Positions 20,215 to 28,470 of a stretch of 64,000 nt of DNA are shown piece after piece; within the stretch, counting starts at the first letter, position 1; each line of letters opens with the position of its first letter. Made by a program: the position numbers and the translations under genes. Origin of the DNA: Sulfuricurvum sp. (lineage in GTDB: Bacteria; Campylobacterota; Campylobacteria; Campylobacterales; Sulfurimonadaceae); the NCBI RefSeq assembly GCF_030691015.1, contig NZ_JAUYFF010000019.1, positions 62,001 to 126,000 of the forward strand, written 5' to 3'. Below the pieces are notes generated by a model. The model ran no database searches. It saw only the letters and a list, made by a program, of their open reading frames with translations, and was not told where the DNA came from.

Positions 20215-20971
20215 TTTTTTAACGGCATCAAACGCTTCCATCGAAGCGTTTAAAACGGCTAATTTACTCAAAGGTTTAGGGGTAAATGCCATTATATTCG
20301 GAGAACGGGGGACGGGTAAACTTACCCTTGCCCGTTATATCCTTCCTCATGCACCCATCATTGATGCCAGTCATTTTGATGAGCTACTGGATGCACTTGA
20401 GTCTCACAGTGATGTCATTATTCATCGTCTTGATAATGTTGCCAATCTTAAACGCCTTATAGAAACCATCCAAAAAACACGAACACGTGTTATAGCGACC
20501 GGTGGTGGGCGATATTCTCAAGACCAGTTGGATGAAATTTTTACAATTCGTCTTGCATTACCGCCATTGTCTGAGCGAAATGAAGATGTTGCCGTATTGG
20601 TTGATGCTTTTGTAAAGGAAGCAAGTCTTACCCTTGGTAAATCTGAGCCGTTTGATCTTAATGGGTTTGTCCCTGATCTGAGTGAAAACGCCATTTCACT
20701 TCGACGCCAAGTGTATCTTCATTATTTATTCGACAGCATCAGCGAAAATGATCTTATGGAGATCATGGAGCACTATCTGGAAGAAAAACTCGGTAGTAAT
20801 AATGACTACAGAGCGTTTTTGCATCTGTATGAAGTTCCCCTAATCCGAGCAGGGATTAAGCGATTTAAATCACAATTACAGTTGTCTGAGCGGCTAGGCC
20901 TCAACCGTAATACATTGCGGAAAAAGATTAGCGACCATTCAGGGTATGAATTAGAAATCAAGGAGCATTAA
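20162..20971 (+). CDS. reduced NtrC-like AAA/Fis-domain protein
   Basis: Up to 269 residues. A Walker A-like FGERGTGKLTLARY sits near residues 47-60. RLALPPLSERNEDVAVLVDAF near 132-152 resembles the R-finger region of sigma54 activators (LPPLRER-DI). The C-terminus is a Fis-type helix-turn-helix (SERLGLNRNTLRKKISDHSG). The GAFTGA loop and most of the AAA core between these landmarks are missing, so it cannot be a normal sigma54 activator. The first ATG at 20162 overlaps slyD by 53 bases; GTG 20201 is an alternative start. The stop overlaps fabD. Its target is unknown. Confidence 0.7.
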   Translation: MIADVVEAAVITAVDVTNFLTASNASIEAFKTANLLKGLGVNAIIFGERGTGKLTLARYILPHAPIIDASHFDELLDALESHSDVIIHRLDNVANLKRLIETIQKTRTRVIATGGGRYSQDQLDEIFTIRLALPPLSERNEDVAVLVDAFVKEASLTLGKSEPFDLNGFVPDLSENAISLRRQVYLHYLFDSISENDLMEIMEHYLEEKLGSNNDYRAFLHLYEVPLIRAGIKRFKSQLQLSERLGLNRNTLRKKISDHSGYELEIKEH

Positions 20972-21906
20972 TGTCAAAAAAAATTGCGATGATTTTTCCC
21001 GGACAGGGATCACAATCAATCGGAATGGGAAAATCATTTTACGATAACAGTGCATTAGCACGTGAAATGTTTGAGAAAGCCGGAGAGCGTATCGGGGTCG
21101 ATTTTACCAAACTTCTGTTTGAACCGAACGAGCAGTTGGATCAAACAGAGTATACGCAACCAGCCATTTTATTGATCTCAATGATCGCGTATAAATTGTT
21201 TCAAGAAGCTCATCCTAGCAATGCCGTAATGTTCTTAGGTCACTCTTTGGGTGAATTTAGTGCCCTTTGTGCTGCGGGTGCAATCGATTATGTCGATGCG
21301 GTGGAGTTGGTTCATAAACGCGGAAAGCTTATGAGCGGAGCATGTGAGAGTATCAATGCCGGGATGATGGCAATTTTGGGGTTAGATGATGCGGTGGTTG
21401 AAGAACTTTGTGCTAATGCCAACCGTGAGGGGAAACAGGTTTGGCCTGCGAACTATAATCAAACGGGGCAACTGGTCGTAGCGGGGATTAAAGAAGACCT
21501 CCAAGATATGGAAAGCGTATTCAAAGAAGCCGGTGCGAAACGGGCATTACTGCTTAACATGTCAATCGCAAGTCATTGTCCTCTTCTCTCAAGTGCAATG
21601 GAGCCGTTGGGCGAAGCGATGGAAGCGATGGTAAGTGAACATTTTAGTGCTCCGATCGTATCGAATGTAAGTACGGAAAAATACGCGACCAAAGAAGAAG
21701 CGTTGAAACTTCTCAAAATTCAACTTATTCAGCCGGTAAAATATAAGCAATCTATTGAAGCGATTGCCGGTGAGATCGACATGATGATCGAATTCGGTAA
21801 CGGTGCCGTGTTGAAGGGACTGAACAAACGCAATGCTCCTGATGTAGAGACAGTAGGAATTTCAGATATGGATTCGCTTGTAAAGGTTTGTGAAGCACTC
21901 TCATGA
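20971..21906 (+). CDS. fabD: malonyl-CoA:ACP transacylase
   Basis: Loads malonyl groups onto acyl carrier protein for fatty acid synthesis. It is 311 residues, the usual length. Signatures are IFPGQGSQSIGMG at the N-terminus, the nucleophile elbow GHSLGEFSAL near residue 90-99, and the conserved IASHCPLL (His) near 198. The ATG overlaps the previous stop and the end overlaps the amidase start (ATGA). Confidence 0.97.
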   Translation: MSKKIAMIFPGQGSQSIGMGKSFYDNSALAREMFEKAGERIGVDFTKLLFEPNEQLDQTEYTQPAILLISMIAYKLFQEAHPSNAVMFLGHSLGEFSALCAAGAIDYVDAVELVHKRGKLMSGACESINAGMMAILGLDDAVVEELCANANREGKQVWPANYNQTGQLVVAGIKEDLQDMESVFKEAGAKRALLLNMSIASHCPLLSSAMEPLGEAMEAMVSEHFSAPIVSNVSTEKYATKEEALKLLKIQLIQPVKYKQSIEAIAGEIDMMIEFGNGAVLKGLNKRNAPDVETVGISDMDSLVKVCEALS

Positions 21907-22661
21907 AAGTTGCCCTGATCCAATCCTCACCGAAACTCTCTCGTGCAAACCTTGCAGAGGTTTTGATGCTTGTTGAGGAAAATAAAGATGCGGATGTTGT
22001 CGTTTTTCCTGAACTGTCATTGAGCGGGTATCTCCTCCAAGACAAGCTTTATGAGGATGCTTGGAAGATTGAGGAGTTGAGTGACTTGGCTCATGCAAGC
22101 ATGCAATGCGATATTGTTATCGGTGCGGCATTATGGGATAATAATAACGTCTACAATAGTGCTTTGTATTTTTCGCAAGGCGCATTGCTCCATATCCACC
22201 ATAAAAATCATCTTCCTACCTACGGGATGTTTGAAGAGGGACGCTATTTTAGGGCAGGTGATGAGATAGCGTCGTTTCCAACTCCGCATGGCAATGCCAT
22301 TATGGTGATATGCGAAGATGTGTGGCGTGCGGAGAGTATTGCCGCGATTGCCGCGTCGGACGCAGAAGTCGTTTATGTACTGGCCGCTTCTCCGGCACGT
22401 GATTTTAGCGATGAGGGGATCAGCATTGAATCCCAATGGGATGCCCTTTTAAAATCCACCGCTCTGCTAAGCCACAATTATGTCGTTTTCGTCAATCGAG
22501 TCGGATTTGAAGACGGATTGGGATTTTGGGGTGGAAGTCGTGTTATCTCTCCGATGGGAAAAACAGAATACACTTTGTCACTTTTTGAGTCTGAACACAA
22601 AGTGTGTTCTCTCGATGCCCGGTTAAAAAAACTGGGTCGATATTTAGTAAAACATACGTAA
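21903..22661 (+). CDS. carbon-nitrogen hydrolase (nitrilase superfamily)
   Basis: A 252-residue cytoplasmic amidase-fold protein. The catalytic triad is visible: Glu in FPELSLSG (near 40), Lys in HHKNHLPTYGMFEE (near 101), and Cys in MVICEDVW (near 140). The pattern YGMFEEGRYFRAG is close to the glutaminase domain of NAD+ synthetase, so a glutamine- or amide-hydrolysing role is likely, but the substrate is not known. Neighbours fabD and mtnN give no clear hint. From memory this gene is not in the C. jejuni version of the cluster. Confidence 0.8.
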   Translation: MKVALIQSSPKLSRANLAEVLMLVEENKDADVVVFPELSLSGYLLQDKLYEDAWKIEELSDLAHASMQCDIVIGAALWDNNNVYNSALYFSQGALLHIHHKNHLPTYGMFEEGRYFRAGDEIASFPTPHGNAIMVICEDVWRAESIAAIAASDAEVVYVLAASPARDFSDEGISIESQWDALLKSTALLSHNYVVFVNRVGFEDGLGFWGGSRVISPMGKTEYTLSLFESEHKVCSLDARLKKLGRYLVKHT

Positions 22662-22669
22662 GGAAAAAA

Positions 22670-23362
22670 ATGAAAATAGCCATTATGGGCGCTATGCGCG
22701 AAGAAATTGAACCGATTTTAGCGGCACTGGGTGATTATACGAGCGAAGAGCATGCCGGAAATATATTTTATTCAGCCCACTATGCAGGGCATGAACTCGT
22801 CATTGCCTATTCAAAAATCGGTAAAGTGTTTTCAGCGATTACCGCTTCGGTCATGCTAGAGCGTTATGATGCCAAAGCACTTTTGTTCAGCGGTGTTGCC
22901 GGAGGGATCAGCAAAGATTTGAAAATCGGTGATTTGATCATGGCAAGCGCATTGTGTCAGCATGATGTCGATATTACCGCTTTTGGTCATCCTGACGGAT
23001 TTATCCCTGAGAGTTCGGTGATGATCGCATCAGACGACGATATGCGCTCTCTGGCATCTGAAATTGCCATTGATATGGGAGTTGAACTGTACGAGGGGAT
23101 CATCGCTACGGGAGATCAGTTTGTCGCATCAGCAGAGCGAAAAGCATGGATTGAAAAAACGTTTAATGCCGATGCGTTAGAGATGGAGGGGGCGAGTGTG
23201 GCATGTGTATGTCATAACTTCGGCGTTCCGTTCTTTGTTCTTCGTGCTATCAGTGACACGGCAGACGGTGAAGCAGGTATGGATTTTGATGCGTTCTTAC
23301 AAAGCTCGGCACAGGTAAGTGCCAAATTTATTTTAGAGATGGTAAAACGCATTGGCGATTAA
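22670..23362 (+). CDS. mtnN: 5'-methylthioadenosine/S-adenosylhomocysteine nucleosidase (MtnN/MqnB type)
   Basis: Cleaves the glycosidic bond of MTA, SAH and, in Campylobacterota, 6-amino-6-deoxyfutalosine for menaquinone synthesis. The protein is 230 residues. MKIAIMGAMREEIEPI is the typical start, followed by SGVAGG near 77, TGDQFV near 148, and the active-site EMEGASVA and AISDTADGEA (Glu and Asp). The start at 22670 follows AGGAAAAAA; an in-frame ATG at 22604 lies within the preceding gene. It overlaps the next gene by 11 bases. Confidence 0.94.
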   Translation: MKIAIMGAMREEIEPILAALGDYTSEEHAGNIFYSAHYAGHELVIAYSKIGKVFSAITASVMLERYDAKALLFSGVAGGISKDLKIGDLIMASALCQHDVDITAFGHPDGFIPESSVMIASDDDMRSLASEIAIDMGVELYEGIIATGDQFVASAERKAWIEKTFNADALEMEGASVACVCHNFGVPFFVLRAISDTADGEAGMDFDAFLQSSAQVSAKFILEMVKRIGD

Positions 23363-24110
23363 ACTCAGCAAAAAGATTATGCGCCAAATCGGGCGTACGA
23401 ATGCCGAATTCGGTCTTATCGAAGAGGGGGATAAAATCCTCGTCGGGCTCAGCGGTGGTAAAGACTCTCTAACAATGGTACACGCACTGATGGAACAACA
23501 GCGTCGTGCCCCCTTTAAGTTTGAGATACTCGCAGTGACGGTGACGTATGGGATGGGTGAAGATTTATCGGCACTTAGTGCACACTGTGCGGAGCATAAT
23601 ATTCCGCATAAAGTCTATGAAACCAATACCTATGAGATTGCCGCGGATAAAATTCGACAAAATTCTTCGTTTTGCAGCTTTTTTTCCCGTATGCGCCGAG
23701 GTGCATTGTACGGTGCTGCGAAAGAGTACGAATGCAACAAAGTAGCGCTTGGGCATCATCTTGATGATGCGGCGGAGAGCTTTTTTATGAATTTGATCTA
23801 CAATGGTCATATGCGTGCCCTTGCACCAAAATACAAAGCAGGAAACGGCTTAATCGTTATCCGTCCTTTGATAAAGATGCGAGAACGTCAACTTGCTGCG
23901 TGTGCACTTGAAAATGAGATGCCGACCATCGGAGATGAGGCGTGTCCGTCGATGCGATTCGATGTGAAAATGCCTCATGCACGTGCATCGATGAAAGTGA
24001 TGCTAGGAGAGATGGAAGAAAAATATCCCGATCTTTTTGTCTCGATTAACTCAGCATTCGGTCATATCAGCGATGATACATTTTTTGATCCGGAACGTTT
24101 CAACGTTTAA
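23352..24110 (+). CDS. TtcA-like PP-loop ATPase with incomplete CxxC motifs
   Basis: A 252-residue PP-loop protein related to TtcA, which thiolates C32 of some tRNAs. The PP-loop is LVGLSGGKDSLTM near 32-44, and ALGHHLDDAAESFFMN and IVIRPL are also family motifs. TtcA normally binds an Fe-S cluster through two CxxC motifs. Here the first reads CSFFSRMRRG and the second ACPSMRF, so each pair has lost its second Cys. Function is therefore uncertain. The start is a TTG at 23352 inside mtnN. The order mtnN-TtcA-like matches C. jejuni from memory. Confidence 0.75.
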   Translation: MAIKLSKKIMRQIGRTNAEFGLIEEGDKILVGLSGGKDSLTMVHALMEQQRRAPFKFEILAVTVTYGMGEDLSALSAHCAEHNIPHKVYETNTYEIAADKIRQNSSFCSFFSRMRRGALYGAAKEYECNKVALGHHLDDAAESFFMNLIYNGHMRALAPKYKAGNGLIVIRPLIKMRERQLAACALENEMPTIGDEACPSMRFDVKMPHARASMKVMLGEMEEKYPDLFVSINSAFGHISDDTFFDPERFNV

Positions 24111-24540
24111 GTTCTCTGTATTCAAGACGTTTTTGGTTTAAAAAATCAATCAACCGTTTTTGATAAACTTTGGAATCCATATCGTTCGTACACTCTTGTA
24201 ACCGCGTAAGGTGTTCGGGTTCGATTTTAAGGGCATAGCGGGGGACTTGTCGAAGTTCCCGAATGACATCTATGAGCAGCGGTTCTTCCCCCATATACTT
24301 TTTGGACTGGATACTTTTGATATACTCTTTGACAGTTAATACGAGTGCATCGGCTCGATCGGATTCGGTATAGATTTCAGACGCGATTTTTTCAAGTGTA
24401 TCTTGATATTGATGGAGAGATTCATGGGAACTGGCAATTAAAACAGCATACGTTTTGGCACGAAATTCTAACGAAGAGTGGTGATAGACAAAAACTTCCC
24501 GAAATGCGCTAAAAAAGTAGTTTTTAATGCTTCGTAACAC
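24100..24540 (-). CDS. conserved-looking hypothetical protein, helical
   Basis: A 146-residue protein I do not recognise. It looks soluble and mostly helical, charged, and has no signal peptide or membrane helix. Landmarks are SIKNYFFSAFREVFVYHHSSLEFRAK at the N-terminus (split) and the middle VLTVKEYIKSIQ. Its 3' end overlaps the TtcA-like gene by 11 bases in convergent orientation. It lies 18 bases downstream of mutY on the same strand, so the two may form an operon. AGGAGATAGCG precedes the ATG as ribosome site. Confidence 0.65.
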   Translation of the reverse strand: MLRSIKNYFFSAFREVFVYHHSSLEFRAKTYAVLIASSHESLHQYQDTLEKIASEIYTESDRADALVLTVKEYIKSIQSKKYMGEEPLLIDVIRELRQVPRYALKIEPEHLTRLQECTNDMDSKVYQKRLIDFLNQKRLEYRELKR

Positions 24541-24558
24541 CGCTATCTCCTCATATTT

Positions 24559-25512
24559 TTACAAATTATAGCGTAATAACTCAACGGCCTTATGATCGGC
24601 TCGACTAAGCGATAGCTCCCGTATCTCTTCCAATGAAAACCATTCAAATGCTTCATGGCTAAATGTTTCTGTACTGAGGTAGAGATCGGCTTCAAGAGTG
24701 AAGTGGCTGTAGTGCTGCGTGATATGTCCGATCGGTTTTCCATACACGGTATCTGTCGTTTCATAAAATCCCCATAACCCATGTAAAAACCGATCCCTTC
24801 GTTGAGAGAGGGCGTAACGCTCAGAGCGTTTATAGATGATAATAGAACGTTCTCGGATAGGTTTTAGTTTAGATTTTTTTGGCTCAGGATACAAGAGAGG
24901 TTCTGATTTGCCTTTGCAGGTTGTCTCAAACGGGCAACGGCTACAGAGGGGATTTTTAGAGAGGCAGAGTGATGCGCCGAGATCCATCATCGCTTGATTG
25001 TATTCAAAAGGATGAGAGGAGTCAAAAAGGGTATAGGCGTATTCCCAGAGTTTTTTTTCATTACGTTCACGCAGAGCAAAATAACGATAGAGTATCCGTT
25101 TGACATTGGCATCGAGGATAGGGAGCGGCTCTTGAAAGGCGAATGCGGCAATTGCGTGTGCGGTGGAGCGTCCAATACCACTTAGCTGCATCAGATCATG
25201 GGCATTATTCGGTAGGTTTCCGTCACATTGACACGCGGCATTATGGAGGTTACGAGCACGCGTGTAGTATCCCAATCCTTCCCACATTTTTAGGACATCA
25301 TCCTGATGGCTTTGGGCGACTTCTGAGAGAGTCGGGAAGCGTTCCAAAAAAGGGAAATAAAACCGCTCTAACACGGTTTTAACCTGTGTTTGCTGAAGCA
25401 TGATCTCACTGATATAGATGTGATAGGGATCGTTAGTTGTGCGCCATGGAAGATCATGACGACCGTGGGTCTCATACCAATGCAATAGTGATTGTTGAGG
25501 GGTAAGTTTCAT
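24559..25512 (-). CDS. mutY: A/G-specific adenine glycosylase MutY
   Basis: Removes adenine mispaired with 8-oxoguanine. About 317 residues. The N-terminus contains HGRHDLPWR and ISEIMLQQTQV. The helix-hairpin-helix LSGIGRSTAHAIAAFA is next, with the catalytic Asp in ILDANVKRIL. The [4Fe-4S] ligands have spacing C-x6-C-x2-C-x5-C (CLSKNPLCSRCPFETTC). A C-terminal NUDIX-like domain recognises oxoG. I prefer ATG 25512 (MKLTPQQSLL); a GTG at 25533 is in frame. A -10 element sits only 7 bases upstream of this ATG, suggesting a leaderless message. Confidence 0.92.
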   Translation of the reverse strand: MKLTPQQSLLHWYETHGRHDLPWRTTNDPYHIYISEIMLQQTQVKTVLERFYFPFLERFPTLSEVAQSHQDDVLKMWEGLGYYTRARNLHNAACQCDGNLPNNAHDLMQLSGIGRSTAHAIAAFAFQEPLPILDANVKRILYRYFALRERNEKKLWEYAYTLFDSSHPFEYNQAMMDLGASLCLSKNPLCSRCPFETTCKGKSEPLLYPEPKKSKLKPIRERSIIIYKRSERYALSQRRDRFLHGLWGFYETTDTVYGKPIGHITQHYSHFTLEADLYLSTETFSHEAFEWFSLEEIRELSLSRADHKAVELLRYNL

Positions 25513-25518
25513 GGCGAT

Positions 25519-25528
25519 ATTATATAAT
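25519..25528. promoter_or_regulatory. overlapping divergent -10 boxes for mutY and yigZ
   Basis: The sequence ATATTATATAAT gives TATAAT on the plus strand at 25523-25528 (towards yigZ) and TATAAT on the minus strand at 25519-25524 (towards mutY). The two overlap by two bases, so the two polymerases would exclude each other. Confidence 0.5.
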
Positions 25529-25550
25529 GGCACTATTAAGAAGGGGTTTT

Positions 25551-26126
25551 ATGGTAACGGTCAATGCGATAAGTTCAGATACAATCGAAATTAAAGGGTC
25601 GAAATTTATCGCTTTTTTAATGCCGATGGCAATGTATGAAGAACAAATGGCATCTTTGCGCTCCCACCATCCCAAAGCCGTCCATTTTGTCAGTGCTACC
25701 CGAAGTCTCAACGAATTTGATCAGATTGTAGAATACAGCGGGGATGACGGTGAACCCAAAGGGACATCGGGGAAACCGACGCTGAGTGTTTTACAAGGAC
25801 ATGAACTGATTAATGCCGCGATCATCACAGTACGCTATTTCGGCGGTACGAAGCTTGGACCGGGAGGACTAGTCCGTGCTTATGCGGAAGCGGCGAATGC
25901 GGCGTATGCCCAAGCGGTGTTGCATCCCTATGAAAAGCTCTTGTGTCAGGACTTCACGTGTGAATATTCGAATGTTTCAATCGTTGAGTATGAAATGACC
26001 CAAAAAGCGATTCGGTGTGTTAAAAAAATATTTGGAGAAAAAGGGGCGGAATTTACTATCGAAGCGACAGCAGAGAAATTGGAGTTATTTTATGGAGCGC
26101 TTGGACGTTCAATACAACATTGTTAG
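25551..26126 (+). CDS. yigZ: IMPACT/YigZ family protein
   Basis: A 191-residue protein of the UPF0029/IMPACT family, whose bacterial function is not well defined. Family signatures are SKFIAFL, the core SGDDGEPKGTSGKPTLSVL and VRYFGGTKLGPGGLVRAY, with a small ferredoxin-like C-terminal domain. ATG 25551 follows AAGGGG at 25541; an in-frame ATG at 25527 lacks a ribosome site. It ends four bases inside the convergent DUF3137 gene. Confidence 0.88.
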   Translation: MVTVNAISSDTIEIKGSKFIAFLMPMAMYEEQMASLRSHHPKAVHFVSATRSLNEFDQIVEYSGDDGEPKGTSGKPTLSVLQGHELINAAIITVRYFGGTKLGPGGLVRAYAEAANAAYAQAVLHPYEKLLCQDFTCEYSNVSIVEYEMTQKAIRCVKKIFGEKGAEFTIEATAEKLELFYGALGRSIQHC

Positions 26127-27088
26127 CTTTTACTCCACAACTTCTCATTGAGTTTTAACTCCTCCACTAAACCGATTGTATTTTGAAGTGTATTGACGTA
26201 TTCCATTGCCTGTTTGTAATCGAGTAACGAGGTAAAGACGGCAGGTTCAAACAAATCTTTCCCCGTACCGATACTGACATGGATATGGTTATGGACAAAT
26301 GAGACAAACAGCGGATGAGAAACACGGCGTTGAAAGTCTAAAATTCGTTTCATCATTGAGTGGGTGAGGATATAGCGTGCTTCTATATGGTCGCTTCCGT
26401 AGACGACAAAATGTTTCTCAAACTCAGGATCGTCCAAGCGGACGAGACCCTCACGGGTGAAATTGATCGACTGAAGCCATCCCCCGATGAGCGAACCAAA
26501 AGTTTTTTCCGCTTGGTCGGGAAGGACAACCGTTTTAGCTTTAAAGTGTTTGTTGAACTCAGCAACGAGAAAGAGTCCTCGAAAGAGGGTATGCCACTGA
26601 GTACGTCCTTTGGAATCGCGTGTTTGATATTCGGCATGGACATCAGAGAATTCGAGTGGGACACCCTCAACTAAGCCTTTGACATAATCATTACCGCTGT
26701 AGCGGTCGATGGCGTGTTTAAAAAGATCGCTTCGTTCAAAAAGGTGCTGAGAGATGACAAATTCGGGATTGTACAGAAGATGGGGATCGATGGCATGAAT
26801 AAGGGGCGTAATTATTTTGGCTTTAAAATCTTTTGCGTACCCTGAAATCATAAAACGGTAAGCAATCGAGGCTATTGCGATAAACCCGATAACAACACCC
26901 ATCATCAGGGGATGAAATAAACCGAAGTTTTTTTCCATCCATAGAGCAACGATAATAAAAACGACGATTCCCATACTTCCGTACCATTTGAGATGCGATA
27001 CGATCTGTTTTCGGGCTGTTTCGAGTTCATTGAGTGAGGGATAGAGCTCTTTATAATAAAAATCGGTCAGTTCCGAAATGGATTTCAT
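26123..27088 (-). CDS. DUF3137 family membrane protein
   Basis: A 321-residue protein with two adjacent membrane helices near residues 33-52 (YGSMGIVVFIIVALW) and 60-80 (PLMMGVVIGFIAIASIAYRF). A large cytoplasmic domain follows, containing FRGLFLVAEFNKHFKAKTVV and YGSDHIEARYILTHSMM. This is the architecture of the DUF3137 family, of unknown function and often found next to lemA, as here (four-base overlap). A role at the membrane together with LemA is inference. Confidence 0.75.
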   Translation of the reverse strand: MKSISELTDFYYKELYPSLNELETARKQIVSHLKWYGSMGIVVFIIVALWMEKNFGLFHPLMMGVVIGFIAIASIAYRFMISGYAKDFKAKIITPLIHAIDPHLLYNPEFVISQHLFERSDLFKHAIDRYSGNDYVKGLVEGVPLEFSDVHAEYQTRDSKGRTQWHTLFRGLFLVAEFNKHFKAKTVVLPDQAEKTFGSLIGGWLQSINFTREGLVRLDDPEFEKHFVVYGSDHIEARYILTHSMMKRILDFQRRVSHPLFVSFVHNHIHVSIGTGKDLFEPAVFTSLLDYKQAMEYVNTLQNTIGLVEELKLNEKLWSKS

Positions 27089-27642
27089 TGGTTAAAAAGT
27101 GCCCCTACATCAACGTTTTGACGCTCAGTAATGGTGATTTCAAAAACAGCACGTCGTTGTAGATTCATCCATCCAGCGATTAGGTTTGTCGGGAACATCT
27201 CGATGGCATTGTTGAGATCGGTAACTGTTTGGTTATAGGCTCGGCGTGCGGCGGAGATTTGCTCTTCGATTTCGCTCAGTGAGCGTTGCAAGTGCATAAC
27301 GTTTTCGTTAGCTTTGAGATCGGGGTAGGCTTCCATTGCGATGTTGATCGCACCCAAAGCAGAGGTGAGTTTGGCATCGAGAGCAATTTTGGCTTCATCG
27401 CTGATTCCCGGTTTCATAGCTTGCGCTCGGTATTCGGTCACTTTCTCTAGCGTTGATTTTTCGTGTTCCATGTACTGAGAAACCGAAGCAACAAGATTGG
27501 GGATAAGGTCAAATCTTTTTTTGAGGACGGCATCGACTCCGGCAAAGATATTGTCAACTTGATTTTTTTTGGCGATAAGAGAGTTATACATCAAAATTGC
27601 GATAAGGGTAAGTACTCCAAGGAGAATCAGAAAAATTTGCAT
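27085..27642 (-). CDS. LemA family membrane-anchored protein
   Basis: A 185-residue protein with one N-terminal helix (IFLILLGVLTLIAILMYNSL) and a helical domain. The family hallmark is VDNIFAGVDAVLKKRFDLIPNLV. The C-terminal PTNLIAGWMN is also conserved, although the usual FFEA motif reads AVFEITI here. LemA proteins are widespread and their biochemical role is unclear. A good ribosome site (AAGGATCTGT) precedes the ATG. It is first in a two-gene operon with the DUF3137 gene. Confidence 0.88.
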   Translation of the reverse strand: MQIFLILLGVLTLIAILMYNSLIAKKNQVDNIFAGVDAVLKKRFDLIPNLVASVSQYMEHEKSTLEKVTEYRAQAMKPGISDEAKIALDAKLTSALGAINIAMEAYPDLKANENVMHLQRSLSEIEEQISAARRAYNQTVTDLNNAIEMFPTNLIAGWMNLQRRAVFEITITERQNVDVGALFNQ

Positions 27643-27744
27643 ACAGATCCTTCAGTGTTTAATACGATTATTGTATCTTAATTTGAGTATTTAATGTTAT
27701 TTTTGGCTGTGTGGATGTACATTTTCCTGATGTGGAGGTGTACT

Positions 27745-28059
27745 ATGACAGTCAATTCCTATCTTTTTCAAAGCCCTTATTCTCAGCCGTTTCAAGTGGG
27801 GCGGCCTGATCCTGTAGTTACCCAAGAGAAGTCTGAAGAGCTGCAGAAAGAGGAACAGCAGGTAGAGTCGAAGACTCAAAAACTTTCGGATCAAAAAAGT
27901 TCGTTTGATCAAACACAAGCACAGATTAAATCCTCAACCCTTTATGCTACGAGCGAGGGGTTTGGAATGAGTGCCGATCAGGTAAAAGAGCTTTCAGCCG
28001 TATCAAAAGATAATAAACGGAGTACTTTGGCTCGTGTTTATTCAGATGAGAGTGGATAA
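27745..28059 (+). CDS. hypothetical protein with Gln/Glu/Lys-rich coiled-coil
   Basis: A 104-residue protein I do not recognise. The N-terminus TVNSYLFQSPYSQPFQVGRP is aromatic and polar. A predicted coiled-coil rich in Gln, Glu and Lys runs over residues 30-68, followed by a polar tail. There is no signal peptide or membrane helix. ATG 27745 has GGAGG six bases upstream; an upstream in-frame ATG at 27694 would add a hydrophobic leader but lacks a ribosome site. It is monocistronic, between divergent lemA and the copper operon. Confidence 0.6.
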   Translation: MTVNSYLFQSPYSQPFQVGRPDPVVTQEKSEELQKEEQQVESKTQKLSDQKSSFDQTQAQIKSSTLYATSEGFGMSADQVKELSAVSKDNKRSTLARVYSDESG

Positions 28060-28143
28060 AAGAAAGAATGCGGTTAATATCATTAATAGTAGATTGATAT
28101 AAAATACAAAGAACTCCGATACACTTTCTAAAAAGGAGTTTCA

Positions 28144-28470
28144 ATGAAAATTTTTTCGCTTGCAGTTTTGGCAGTTTTTTCACTATCGCCGCTAATGGGG
28201 ATGGGGGATGAACATCAAAATCATATTTCCTCATCAACTATTAGTGAACAAACGTTCCATTCCAGTGGAACGGTAAAGTCCATAGCCCAAAATCATGAGA
28301 GTATCCGTATTTTCCATAATCCGATACCAGAGCTTAAATGGCCTGCTATGAATATGGAATTTGACGTGATAGATCATGATCTGACCCATCCGTTGGAAGT
28401 AGGGGATAAAGTCGATTTCGAATTTGTCCAAAAAGAGGGCAAAAATATCATCATAAAGATTAAGAAATGA
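28144..28470 (+). CDS. cusF: periplasmic copper-binding protein, CusF domain
   Basis: A 108-residue exported protein. The signal peptide is KIFSLAVLAVFSLSPLMGMG. The CusF domain contains the motif HNPIPELKWPAMNMEF, whose His, Trp and two Met residues form the Cu(I)/Ag(I) site in E. coli CusF. The mature N-terminus is His-rich. It likely carries periplasmic Cu(I) to a detoxifying partner; here the partner would be the downstream oxidase. It is first of a four-gene run, and the stop overlaps the next start (ATGA). GGAG at 28135 serves as ribosome site. Confidence 0.9.
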   Translation: MKIFSLAVLAVFSLSPLMGMGDEHQNHISSSTISEQTFHSSGTVKSIAQNHESIRIFHNPIPELKWPAMNMEFDVIDHDLTHPLEVGDKVDFEFVQKEGKNIIIKIKK

